Assembly (NCBI RefSeq): GCF_002078015.1
Contig: NZ_LWBP01000243.1
Coordinates: forward strand, 186,001-250,000
DNA length: 64,000 nt
Reading direction: 5' to 3'
DNA from: Niastella populi
GTDB lineage: Bacteria > Bacteroidota > Bacteroidia > Chitinophagales > Chitinophagaceae
Every line of letters begins with the position of its first letter. Position 1 is the stretch's first letter. The notes beneath the pieces were generated by a model. It saw nothing but the letters and a program-made list of their open reading frames with translations, was not told the DNA's origin and made no database searches. The position numbers were made by a program, and so were the translations under genes. This document shows, piece by piece, positions 1 through 8,661 of the stretch.

Positions 1-1101
1 AATTTGAAGATCGCCATTTCTACCAATGGCAAATCGCCCACCGCCGCCAAACGTATAAAAGAAGTATTGAACAATGCCTTACCGGCCGAGCTCGACGATA
101 TGATCAATAACCTGCATGCGGTAAGGAATAAGCTGAATGGCAATTTCGACTACAAGGTAAAAAGGCTGAACGAGCTCACCCGCATCCTTGTTGAAAAGGA
201 TAACGTGGAAAGGGAACGGCGCTGGCGCAAAATTGCTACGTATTCGTTGATCGCGTTCGGTCTGATGCTTATCGGTCACTTCATATTCTCTTATTTGCCG
301 TTTCAGCGAATTGCCGATGATACGGTAAGATGGTATCAGCAACTCGATCCAAATTTCCATTGGATGTTGCTGGGTGGTTTCCTTGCTCAGTTGGTCGATG
401 GCGCCCTTGGTATGGGCTATGGCGTTACCAGCGCTACCATACTGCTATCGGCCGGGGTTAACCCCGTGGCCATGAGTGGTAGTATTCACACCGCTGAAAT
501 GTTTGCAAGCGGTGCATCGGGTTATAGCCACTATAAATTCGGTAACGTAAATAAAAAGCTGTTCAAAGCATTGGTGATACCAGGAGTACTGGGCGCCGTG
601 TTAGGCGCTTACCTGTTGGCCGAGTTAACGAAACTTGGCGCATCGACAGCAGGTGATTATATCAGACCTGTTATAGCATGTTATACCATGCTGCTGGGAA
701 TTCGTATAATTTGGAATGCTTTTAAAAAGGAAAACCGGAAAAAGAAATTCAAACATTATGGCTGGCTGGCCGGTTTCGGCGGTTTCTTCGATTCATTCGG
801 CGGCGGCGGCTGGGGCCCCATCGTAACAACGACCCTCATCACCAAAGGCAGAAGCCCACGTTTTGTGATCGGTTCTGTAAGCCTTACCGAATTCTTCGTA
901 ACGCTGGCGAGCGCCTTCACATTCTTTACGCTGCTGGGGGTACAACACTGGCAGGTAATAGTAGCCCTGGTTGTTGGCGGTTTACTGGCAGCGCCGCTGG
1001 CGGCAAAACTGGCCGGTAAATTACCCCGTAAAACCTCCCTCGTATTATTAGGAATTCTCGTTGTGATCTGGAGCGTACGAATTATCGTAAAGATCTTATA
1101 G
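1..1101 (+). CDS. Siroheme synthase (precorrin-2 dehydrogenase-type) C-terminal part fused to TauE/SafE permease, 5'-truncated
   Basis: The reading frame is open to the window edge, so the start lies upstream; the TTG at base 4 is not a credible start. The first ~65 visible residues (AISTNGKSPTAAKRIKEVL, then LPAELDDMINNLHAVRNKL) match the dimerisation region of Met8/CysG-N precorrin-2 dehydrogenases. A membrane segment follows at about residues 78-98, then a TauE/SafE permease with several hydrophobic segments and the glycine-rich FGGFFDSFGGGGWGPIVTT stretch. Siroheme is the cofactor of assimilatory sulfite reductase and TauE/SafE proteins export sulfite or related sulfur compounds, so a fusion would couple both to sulfate assimilation. 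The domain call is from recognition, not a search. The missing N-terminal part should hold the NAD-binding Rossmann fold. Confidence 0.8.
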   Translation, partial: NLKIAISTNGKSPTAAKRIKEVLNNALPAELDDMINNLHAVRNKLNGNFDYKVKRLNELTRILVEKDNVERERRWRKIATYSLIAFGLMLIGHFIFSYLPFQRIADDTVRWYQQLDPNFHWMLLGGFLAQLVDGALGMGYGVTSATILLSAGVNPVAMSGSIHTAEMFASGASGYSHYKFGNVNKKLFKALVIPGVLGAVLGAYLLAELTKLGASTAGDYIRPVIACYTMLLGIRIIWNAFKKENRKKKFKHYGWLAGFGGFFDSFGGGGWGPIVTTTLITKGRSPRFVIGSVSLTEFFVTLASAFTFFTLLGVQHWQVIVALVVGGLLAAPLAAKLAGKLPRKTSLVLLGILVVIWSVRIIVKIL

Positions 1102-1108
1102 TTTCAAG

Positions 1109-1309
1109 TCCCGGTAGAAAAATGCCGGGATTTAAAATATTTTATAAGTCTACTAAATAAATAGACTATATTCGCTTAAGTTTATCCCGTTAGCTTTTAT
1201 TGGCGGGATTTTTAAATCCCTTTACGTCTGTTAATCGCAGCACCGATCTCCCGGTATTTTATGTGACCGGGATTTATTATAAACTAATAGTCTATTAAAA
1301 TGATAGGCT
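1109..1309. promoter_or_regulatory. Duplicated hairpin plus operator module upstream of the TonB receptor
   Basis: Two inverted repeats, AGTCTA-N9-TAGACT (1147-1167) and AGTCTA-N9-TAGGCT (1289-1309), share half-sites and spacing. Each is preceded by a TCCCGG...CCGGGA hairpin (1109-1130 and 1249-1272) that ends exactly 16 nt before the operator. A third hairpin, ATCCCG...CGGGAT followed by a T run (1184-1209), lies between them. The arrangement looks like a tandemly duplicated control module for a dimeric repressor. The sulfur context suggests an Rrf2/CymR-like or other cysteine-responsive regulator, but that identity is inference. Confidence 0.6.
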
Positions 1310-1334
1310 TTATTTCAGGCAAAAATCACGATCA

Positions 1335-4300
1335 ATGAAACAGATTAACCAACCGGGCTGGAAAAAGGTTTTGCAGAACCTGAACATCCCACTCTTCACA
1401 CAGGTGAAAAAGGCTAAAAAACTAAAGTATGGTATCCTTTCCTCTGTAGCCGTTTTACTGTGTTCAACCTCCTTCACGCAGGCTGTAGCGCTTATCGAGA
1501 TCTCCGGTACGGTTATTAACCAGGAGAAGAATGAACCGTTGCCCGATGTAAGCGTTCAGATAAAAGGGTCGGTAACGGGAACGGTAACTGACAATACGGG
1601 CAGCTTTGTAATTCGCACAAAACAAAAATTTCCCTTCACGCTGGTTTTTAGTTCGGTTGGTTATAAACCGCAGGAGTTGGAAATAAAAAGCCTGGGTTCC
1701 AGATTACAGGTGGCTATGGTTACCCAAACCGTATTGGGTAATGAGGTGGTGGTAACGGCTTCCCGTGTGCCTGAAAGTATTTTGAGATCACCGGTGGCCA
1801 TTGAAAAGCTCGACATCAGGGCAATTCGCGAAACACCTGCACCCAATTTTTACGATGCGTTGGAAAATGTAAAGGGTGTGCAAATGACCACTTCCAGTTT
1901 GACATTTAAAGTGCCCAATACCCGTGGCTTCAATATCCCCAACAACTTCCGTTTTATGCAACTGGTAGATGGGGTTGATATGCAGGCGGCCACACTTGGT
2001 GTGCCCCTGGGTAATGCCATTGGCCCCACGGAACTTGATATTCAAAGTGTTGAAATAACGCCGGGCGCCGCTTCCGCTTTATATGGCATGAACGCCATAA
2101 ACGGCATGGCTAACCTCTTAACGAAGAACCCGTTCAACAACCAGGGTTTGAGCGTATATCATAAAACTGGCGTTAACCATGTCGATGGCAAAGATCATGA
2201 TGCGGCTATTTTAACCGAATCGGCCATTCGGTATGCCAAAGCATTCAACAACAGGTTCGCCTTTAAAGTGAACTTCGGGTATATGCAGGGGATCGACTGG
2301 CGTAGCAATACCCGGCTCGATCAAAATCCGAATAATCTCAAAAGCGCCAATCCCAATTTCCCTTCGCTGAATGGCGAAAACAATATCGCCTTCGATGGCT
2401 GGAACCGCTATGGCGATGATGCGCTGGCAGGAAGTAATACTTCTTCTATAAGCGGGTTAACGATCGATGGAAGGGCTAACCAAACCCTGCGGGTAGTACG
2501 CACCGGTTATTGGGAAACTGAACTGGTTAGTCCGAAGGTAAGCAACCTGAAATTCGATGCGGCTGTACATTACCGCCTCAATGAAAATGCAGCGTTGTCT
2601 TATTCCTACCGTATTGGTCAAGTGGATGGGGTGTTCCAGCGCGGAAATAAGATCCGCCTCGAAGATGTAAAAGTACAGAACCATCACCTCGAGTTGAAGG
2701 GAAGCAATTTCGTGGTGCGCAGTTATGTTTCGCTCGAGAACACCGGTAACTCTTATAACGTAAAACCATTGGCCGATAACCTCGATCTGGCCAGTGGCGG
2801 TTCGGGCAATGCATGGGCTAACAAATACAAAAATGCGTTGCTTGAATATGCAAATAACCATGGCGGTTTAACTGCTGATAACCTCGCGGCTGCTACACTG
2901 GAGGCCCGCCGCCAGGCCGATGCCAGCCGGGTAACACCAGGAACGCCGGCGTTTGATGAATTGAAAAATACCATTATAAAGATCAATAACTGGGATATCA
3001 GGTCTGCCGCCATACCCGACGCACCGGCAACCGGCGGCGCGGCCTTACGTCAGAAAAGCCGCATGTACCATACCGAGGCACAATGGGACCTGTCGAAATA
3101 CGTAAAGTTCATCGACCTGCTGGCAGGTGGCGATGCCCGTATATATGAGATCATTCCCGATGGAAATAATTTCGTTGATTTCGGCCGGCCTGTCGCAGAA
3201 AGGAATCAACCTGTTGTGGTTGATGGCAAAGTGCCCGATAGCAGTGATTTTGGGGCCAATGTTTACTATAAAAAATTCGGCGGTTTTACACAGGTTACCA
3301 AAACCTTCTTCAACGACAAACTGAAATTGTTCGGCTCATTACGGTTTGATTATAATCCCGAGTTCGATCCCAAATTCACCCCCCGTTTGGCTGCGGTGTA
3401 TACCGCCAACCAACGGCATAACTTCCGTGTTACCTGGCAGCAGGGATATCGTTATCCTGCATTGTTCGAAGCCTTGTCATATGTAAACAACGGCCGCGTA
3501 AAACGTGTAGGCAGTTTATCGTATATCAACGAAGGGTTGGGTTACCTCGAAAACAGTTATACCCAGGCGTCAGTAGTGAACTTCAACGCAGCAGTAGCCG
3601 CCGCCGGTAATACAGATGCAGCAGCCCTCGCCAGTCGCGAGCTGTTACTGGTAGCGAATTTGCCAAAAGCCCGTCCCGAGCAGATCACTTCATTTGAGAT
3701 CGGATATAAAAGCGTATTGCTGAACAACACGCTCATTGTGGATGTGGATGCCTATACAAATAAATACGACGGCTTTCTGGGACAGGTGCAGGTGTATGTG
3801 CCTATTGGAGAAACAGTGGGTTCAGATGCGGCAGTGATCTCGATGATCGACCGTAACCGTGACGCAACTGCAGCCAGCGGCGGTAACGGCGCCAGCAAAG
3901 GGCAGGAACGCTACCGCGTTTATACCAATGCAAAGAACACTTATTATAATTACGGTTCGGCATTGGGTGTTACCTGGAATTTTTATAAGAAATACACCGT
4001 TGCCGGTAACGTGAATTTCAATAAAATGAAAGCCAACAAAACCGACGACATTTTTGTAACGGGTTTCAATACGCCGCAATGGTCAACCAACTTATCGTTC
4101 GGCAACCGCGAAGTGGTGAAGCACGTCGGGTTCAACATTGTGTGGCGGTGGCAGGATGCGTTCCTGTGGGAAAGCCCTCTGGTGACCGGTACTATTGCAG
4201 CCTACAGTACGCTCGATGCACAGGTTACCTACCGTGTACCGAAAGCGAATGCAAGCGTGAAACTGGGCGGCGCCAATTTGTTGAACAACCGGTATATACA

Positions 4301-4370
4301 ATATGCCGGCGGACCAACCATCGGCGGTTTATATTACCTCGCGTTTACGATTGATGGGTTGTTGAAATAG
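1335..4370 (+). CDS. TonB-dependent outer-membrane receptor with CarboxypepD_reg-like domain
   Basis: 1011 residues. A hydrophobic signal segment lies at about residues 33-52, after a long basic N-terminus. It is followed by a CarboxypepD_reg-like beta-sandwich (~55-130, ISGTVINQEKNEPLPDVSV), a TonB-box-like VVVTASRVPES, a plug domain (~150-260, EITPGAASALYGMNAINGMAN) and a C-terminal beta-barrel ending in aromatic/hydrophobic residues. The start ATG at 1335 lies 26 bp after the second operator of the upstream module. Its neighbour and the operators point to import of a sulfur source such as a sulfonate, sulfate ester or siderophore-like ligand, but the ligand cannot be read from the sequence. 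A terminator-like hairpin lies 15 bp after the stop. Confidence 0.9.
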   Translation: MKQINQPGWKKVLQNLNIPLFTQVKKAKKLKYGILSSVAVLLCSTSFTQAVALIEISGTVINQEKNEPLPDVSVQIKGSVTGTVTDNTGSFVIRTKQKFPFTLVFSSVGYKPQELEIKSLGSRLQVAMVTQTVLGNEVVVTASRVPESILRSPVAIEKLDIRAIRETPAPNFYDALENVKGVQMTTSSLTFKVPNTRGFNIPNNFRFMQLVDGVDMQAATLGVPLGNAIGPTELDIQSVEITPGAASALYGMNAINGMANLLTKNPFNNQGLSVYHKTGVNHVDGKDHDAAILTESAIRYAKAFNNRFAFKVNFGYMQGIDWRSNTRLDQNPNNLKSANPNFPSLNGENNIAFDGWNRYGDDALAGSNTSSISGLTIDGRANQTLRVVRTGYWETELVSPKVSNLKFDAAVHYRLNENAALSYSYRIGQVDGVFQRGNKIRLEDVKVQNHHLELKGSNFVVRSYVSLENTGNSYNVKPLADNLDLASGGSGNAWANKYKNALLEYANNHGGLTADNLAAATLEARRQADASRVTPGTPAFDELKNTIIKINNWDIRSAAIPDAPATGGAALRQKSRMYHTEAQWDLSKYVKFIDLLAGGDARIYEIIPDGNNFVDFGRPVAERNQPVVVDGKVPDSSDFGANVYYKKFGGFTQVTKTFFNDKLKLFGSLRFDYNPEFDPKFTPRLAAVYTANQRHNFRVTWQQGYRYPALFEALSYVNNGRVKRVGSLSYINEGLGYLENSYTQASVVNFNAAVAAAGNTDAAALASRELLLVANLPKARPEQITSFEIGYKSVLLNNTLIVDVDAYTNKYDGFLGQVQVYVPIGETVGSDAAVISMIDRNRDATAASGGNGASKGQERYRVYTNAKNTYYNYGSALGVTWNFYKKYTVAGNVNFNKMKANKTDDIFVTGFNTPQWSTNLSFGNREVVKHVGFNIVWRWQDAFLWESPLVTGTIAAYSTLDAQVTYRVPKANASVKLGGANLLNNRYIQYAGGPTIGGLYYLAFTIDGLLK

Positions 4371-4384
4371 GCTGGCGATGAAAA

Positions 4385-4422
4385 CAAAAAGGGTGGGTTG
4401 CCTTCTGCAGCTCACCTTTTTT
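4385..4422. terminator. Hairpin terminator between convergent TonB receptor and chrA
   Basis: AAAAAGGGTG pairs with CACCTTTTTT across a loop of about 18 nt. A-rich and T-rich flanks on both sides mean it could act in both directions. Confidence 0.55.
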
Positions 4423-4628
4423 GTGCCGACAGATGGTTATCCTTCCCAGCGTTGTAAACCTTCTCCGGCTGGGTATCAATTTTTCAAAGCACCATGCAGT
4501 TTTCCAATAGTGAAATAGAATTAATCTGCATGCGCATGTATCAGATGCAATAACTATGGCTCTTAAATATAAAGCTCCTATTTATATAATGAGTGAAATT
4601 TTAAAAATGCCGGCCTGTTACTGAAGCG

Positions 4629-5792
4629 TTAAAAATACTTCAACAGATACCCCACCACAGCCCCACCCAAAATAACGAAGGCCGAGTTTACCTTTTTTAT
4701 GAATAACAACAACAGGCTAGCTACGGCAATCAATATCGTTCGCCAGTCAGTTATGGCATCTTTACCCAATGCATAACATACCGCTATAATTACAGCAACA
4801 GAGGCAATATTTACGCCGTCGAGAAAAGCGGCAAGAGCCGTTGAATTACGCATTTTCTTTACCAGCGGGTTCAGCAGTGCAACAAATAAAAAAGCAGGAA
4901 GAAAAATAGCAATGGTTGAAACAGTGGCGCCGGTAAGCCCATTGATCTGGTAACCAATAAAGGTAACCGATGAAAATACCGGTCCGGGTGTGAATTGCCC
5001 CACCGCAATGGCATCTGTAAGTTGCTGGTGGGTGAGCATTCCCCTCGTCACCAGTTCGCTTTCTGCATAAGCAAACAGAACATACCCGCTGCCATACAGG
5101 ATGGCGCCTATCTTTAAAAAAATAAAGAATAATTTCCAGTTTACTGCGGATGTAAACAGCAAAGCAGACCCGGGCACCTGAAGCAGGAACGGAAAAATTC
5201 CTTTTGTGCTGTGTTTCCCGGCGGTCAATAGCATTGCCACCAGGCCTGCACCGAAAATGACAAAGATCTCATCGATGTTCATCAATGATAACACCAGCGC
5301 CGTAACTCCTATGATGCCCAGTTGTATGGTTTTTAACGATTGTTTCGCCAATGGAAAGATAGCGCTGAGTATAACCGCAATGATAGCGGGTTTTATTCCA
5401 TAAATAAATGGCTGCACGTGGGGCAATTGTCCATACTGTTTATACAACCACGCAAACATACCGGTAATGATAACGGCAGGCAGTATAAAACAGGCGCCGG
5501 CCATCACTAAACCTTTTCCCCCGGCTCTTTCGCGCCCGATATGCATGGCCATTTCCGTACTGTTGGGCCCGGGGATAAGATTGGTAGCGCCTACCAGGTC
5601 TAAAAAATATTGCGATGTCATCCATTGCCGCTTCGTTACCACTTCTTCCCGCATTAGCGCAACATGTGCTGCCGGTCCGCCAAACCCGATAATGCCCAGC
5701 TTCAGAAATAGTTTTGCTATTTCAGCCAGGCCCGGCCGCTTGTTGATGGCCGGGGTTGTACCGGTAGTATTATTCCTTTCAGTCACTTGCAT
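4629..5792 (-). CDS. chrA: Chromate transporter, ChrA family (two-domain)
   Basis: 387 residues, the usual size of a long-chain CHR protein with two homologous halves. The N-terminal half carries GFGGPAAHVALMREEVV and the signature ATNLIPGPNSTEMAMHIG. The C-terminal half carries the matching AVGQFTPGPVFSSVTFIGY. About ten hydrophobic segments indicate an inner-membrane protein. Family members export chromate, sometimes in exchange for sulfate; chromate is a sulfate analogue, so placement next to sulfur-assimilation genes is suggestive. The gene is convergent with the TonB receptor and about 100 bp downstream of a small membrane-protein gene on the same strand, with which it may be co-transcribed. 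Confidence 0.9.
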   Translation of the reverse strand: MQVTERNNTTGTTPAINKRPGLAEIAKLFLKLGIIGFGGPAAHVALMREEVVTKRQWMTSQYFLDLVGATNLIPGPNSTEMAMHIGRERAGGKGLVMAGACFILPAVIITGMFAWLYKQYGQLPHVQPFIYGIKPAIIAVILSAIFPLAKQSLKTIQLGIIGVTALVLSLMNIDEIFVIFGAGLVAMLLTAGKHSTKGIFPFLLQVPGSALLFTSAVNWKLFFIFLKIGAILYGSGYVLFAYAESELVTRGMLTHQQLTDAIAVGQFTPGPVFSSVTFIGYQINGLTGATVSTIAIFLPAFLFVALLNPLVKKMRNSTALAAFLDGVNIASVAVIIAVCYALGKDAITDWRTILIAVASLLLLFIKKVNSAFVILGGAVVGYLLKYF

Positions 5793-5890
5793 GGATGTTA
5801 AGTCTTATTGCAAAATAACAATAAGATCAGCATTAAATGCAGCAGACTGGTATTAAGACGTTTCTATTTTCAAATCCTGCATTATGTATG

Positions 5891-6259
5891 TTATTTTCGA
5901 GTGTTGGCCGCTGCTGTATTGGCGATCCGCTTTGAACGGTTCAGCGCCAGCCAACCGAAGCATGAGCCGGTGAGCCCTATAGCCATGGCCACGATAGCGC
6001 CCAGTTTTCCGGAACCGGTGCCAAAACCGCCGTTTGAAAGAATTAACTGAAGCGCGCCTGCCAACACACCGAGCAAACCCATCACCAGGGCGAATATTGC
6101 TTTGGGACGCGAACTTACAGGGTGCGAAGAACGGATCAGTGCCTGCCGCCCAATGATAACGCTGGTTAGGCTTATGAGGCCGGTTACAATCGATGTCAGT
6201 CGCCCGATGGTAATAATTTGCAGGAGCAAACCGATAAAAAGCAAACTGTGCATATTCAT
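5891..6259 (-). CDS. Small integral membrane protein, possibly DUF6223
   Basis: 122 residues with about four hydrophobic segments. The central part has a conserved-looking pattern (RPKAIFALVMGLLGVLAG, GGFGTGSGKLGAIVAMAIGL) that I associate with DUF6223, a family of unknown function in Bacteroidota and actinomycetes. It ends with a basic tail after SKR. The gene diverges from the LytS-type kinase to its right and precedes chrA on the same strand. An overlapping longer frame on the same strand has no membrane or family signature, so this frame was chosen. No function is claimed. Confidence 0.7.
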   Translation of the reverse strand: MNMHSLLFIGLLLQIITIGRLTSIVTGLISLTSVIIGRQALIRSSHPVSSRPKAIFALVMGLLGVLAGALQLILSNGGFGTGSGKLGAIVAMAIGLTGSCFGWLALNRSKRIANTAAANTRK

Positions 6260-6539
6260 TTTTGTTTTTTAGATTGTGAAAAATTGAAATGGTTCTCAAA
6301 ACTAGCCGCGATGAGCGTTGCTTTTACGGCAAAAAGACAACAGCTGAAAATGTTGCGATAATGGCGGAACATCTGGCGGTTTTAATTCCATGGAAGCCGG
6401 CACCGGGGCTTGCAGGTATTGACAAGCAGAATTATGTCTCGCGAATTACCCTTTTTATAGCTCAAATTAGCTGCGTGGTATCTTCAGTAAATTTTATTTA
6501 ACTATATTTCTTTTCATTGCAGAAAGCAAAGCAGGTTCA

Positions 6540-7556
6540 ATGATGCGGATCGTAAAATACCGGTACTTTAGTTTCCTGGTGCATGCAGTGCTCTGGAGCA
6601 TCGTGCTTTTTTTCCCTTATTTTATTTCCAGTGCCGATGATCGTTATAAGATCGGCCCGCTCCCCGGCGGGTATTTTACCTTATCGCAAATTGTTCATCT
6701 GGTCATTTTTTATGGCAACAGTTTTTTGTTGTATCCAAAACTGCTGAACCGGGCCTACTGGTGGTTGTATATCATTGCCGTTATTTTGCTTATTGCTTTA
6801 TCTGTTGGCGTAAAGTTGTATATACTTTCCATATGGTTCCCGAACGATATGGCCGATGCAAGAACCCATGTACTCTTTCCTTCAGTGATAGTTTTTATTG
6901 TAAGTGTTTTCTACAGTATAACGGTTGAGAAGGTGCGCGCTGAAAAACGGCAAAAAGAAAACGAAGCGGTGAAACTATCAATGGAGCTGCAATTGTTGCG
7001 CTCGCAGATCAGTCCGCATTTCCTGTTCAATATTTTAACCAGCCTGGTTTCGCTTGCCAGAAAAAGATCGGGCGATCTTGAGGCATCGCTCCTGATGTTG
7101 TCGGGTTTAATGCGTTATATGTTGTATGAAGCCGGTAAAAGAATTTCGCTGCAGGCGGAGGTTGAATATCTTGAAAGTTATGTATCTCTGCAGCAAATGA
7201 GGTTTGGCCGGGAAGTGAAGATTGTTTTCAATATAGCCATATCACAGGAAGATACGAGTTATAATATTGAGCCCATGTTGCTGATCCCTTTTATTGAGAA
7301 TGCATTCAAGCATGGTACAGGTTATGCCCATGAGCCTTTTATCGATATTGACCTAAGTGTAAAAAACGGCATCCTGGTTTTTCATGTAATGAATAAATAT
7401 GAGGAAGGAACGGCGGCAGGCAAAGATGAAACTTCTGGCATAGGGTTGAATAATGTACGCTCGCGGTTGACGCTGCTTTATCCGCAGCGACATGAGTTGG
7501 TAATTCAAACGGGTAACAACCTGTTCAATGTAAATTTAACACTGCAACTATTATGA
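6540..7556 (+). CDS. LytS/YehU-type sensor histidine kinase
   Basis: 338 residues. About four N-terminal membrane segments (residues ~10-130) are followed by a short coiled coil and a His_kinase (PF06580-type) domain. The H-box is SQISPHFLFNILTSLVSLAR, the N-box LLIPFIENAFKHGTG, and the G-box SGIGLNNVRSRL. It has no periplasmic sensor domain. Its stop overlaps the start of the LytTR regulator by ATGA, so the two are translationally coupled partners. A TATATTTC sequence about 20 bp before the start resembles a -7 box. A second ATG three bases downstream is an alternative start. The stimulus is unknown; the divergent DUF6223-like membrane protein may belong to the same response. Confidence 0.92.
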   Translation: MMRIVKYRYFSFLVHAVLWSIVLFFPYFISSADDRYKIGPLPGGYFTLSQIVHLVIFYGNSFLLYPKLLNRAYWWLYIIAVILLIALSVGVKLYILSIWFPNDMADARTHVLFPSVIVFIVSVFYSITVEKVRAEKRQKENEAVKLSMELQLLRSQISPHFLFNILTSLVSLARKRSGDLEASLLMLSGLMRYMLYEAGKRISLQAEVEYLESYVSLQQMRFGREVKIVFNIAISQEDTSYNIEPMLLIPFIENAFKHGTGYAHEPFIDIDLSVKNGILVFHVMNKYEEGTAAGKDETSGIGLNNVRSRLTLLYPQRHELVIQTGNNLFNVNLTLQLL

Positions 7557-8260
7557 CGATGCGTTGTATAATTGTCGATGACGAACCCCTGGTTCGGGAA
7601 TTACTTGAAGATAATATCAGGCAGGTGCCGTTTCTTGAATTGGTAAGTTCGTGTAAAAGCGCCACGGAAGCCCTGGCGATCTTGCAAAACGAACAGGTGG
7701 ATCTTGTTTTTCTTGATATTCAAATGCCCCGCTTGAGCGGCTTGCAGTTGTTGCAATCATTAACTCATCCGCCGGTTGTTATCATCATATCGGCCTATGA
7801 AAAATATGCGGTGGAAGGGTTTAACCTGCAGGTGGCGGATTATATTTTAAAACCATTCAGTTTCGACCGTTTCCTGAAAGCGTGTAACCGCGCTGCGGAA
7901 TTGTTCCGCTTAAAGAAACCGGCAATGCCGGAGGAAACTGCAAAGAACTATGATTTCTTTGTAAACGTTGAATACTCGCATGTAAAGATCATAGCTGCAG
8001 ATATCCTTTATATAGAAAGTGACAGGGATTACATAAAGATCTATCTTTCTTCGGCTGCCAAACCCGTTATTACCCGCATGTCGTTAAAGAGTATTGAAGC
8101 AAAATTGCCGGAGGGCGCTTTTATCCGTACACACAAATCCTTTCTGGTAGCAGTTTCAAAGATCACCACCATCAAACGCGACACGGTATGCATCGGTTCA
8201 ACAGAAATACCGGTAAGCGAAACCTTCAGGGAAAATATTAACCGGGTGCTAAAGTACTAA
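7553..8260 (+). CDS. LytTR-family response regulator
   Basis: 235 residues. A receiver domain spans about 1-120, with acidic pocket D9-D10, phospho-acceptor D55 in FLDIQMP, and the conserved Lys in LKPF. A LytTR DNA-binding domain (~135-235) carries ILYIESDRDYIKIY and FIRTHKSFLVAV. It overlaps the kinase gene by 4 bp. LytTR domains bind direct repeats rather than palindromes. The gene is followed after 5 bp by the 3' end of a convergent lipoprotein gene. Confidence 0.93.
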   Translation: MTMRCIIVDDEPLVRELLEDNIRQVPFLELVSSCKSATEALAILQNEQVDLVFLDIQMPRLSGLQLLQSLTHPPVVIIISAYEKYAVEGFNLQVADYILKPFSFDRFLKACNRAAELFRLKKPAMPEETAKNYDFFVNVEYSHVKIIAADILYIESDRDYIKIYLSSAAKPVITRMSLKSIEAKLPEGAFIRTHKSFLVAVSKITTIKRDTVCIGSTEIPVSETFRENINRVLKY

Positions 8261-8265
8261 GGCAA

Positions 8266-8487
8266 TTACTGTTTAACCCGCGGGGTATCATTGGGAAGTT
8301 TTATAGAATCTGTCTTAACTGGTACATTGTTGTTTTTTGCAGGCAGTTGGTTCGTCATCTTTGCCGAACCTGCCGTACCGCTGGCATTGGTGTGGTCGTC
8401 GGGATTGAATGTTACCGGCATGGGGCCTTTACAGTTGGCCATACACAGCAAAACAAGTGCGAACAGATATGAAGATGTCTGTTTCAT
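8266..8487 (-). CDS. Small predicted lipoprotein
   Basis: 73 residues with a type II signal peptide: basic start, hydrophobic core and lipobox LLCMANC, predicting cleavage before a Cys at about position 19. The mature part is about 54 residues, rich in Asn, Thr, Pro and Lys, with no recognisable domain and probably disordered. It is convergent with the LytTR gene with only 5 bp between stop codons. No function can be assigned; the clear lipobox is the main reason for calling it a gene. Confidence 0.65.
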   Translation of the reverse strand: MKQTSSYLFALVLLCMANCKGPMPVTFNPDDHTNASGTAGSAKMTNQLPAKNNNVPVKTDSIKLPNDTPRVKQ

Positions 8488-8605
8488 ATGATTGGTATTT
8501 AGGAAGGCGCCTTACCGATCATATGAAAATTCTGTTCCAGCATAATGTACTGACCCGGAAATTTAACGAATGTATAGTGTGGAAGGATGGCAACAGATCT
8601 TAAAA

Positions 8606-8631
8606 AAAAGCTCCCTGTTACAGGAGCTTTT
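8606..8631 (-). terminator. Intrinsic terminator of the metal-type TonB receptor gene
   Basis: Perfect 9-bp stem AAAAGCTCC/GGAGCTTTT with an 8-nt loop. The uninterrupted T run of eight lies on the minus-strand side, 30 bp after the receptor's stop codon. Confidence 0.85.
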
Positions 8632-8661
8632 CGTTATCAGCGTTTTGTATAATTGCGTTTG

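Noticed and set aside
6289-6501. 70-codon ORF before the first LytS kinase
   Set aside because: It lies in the divergent promoter region, with no signal peptide, membrane segment or domain.
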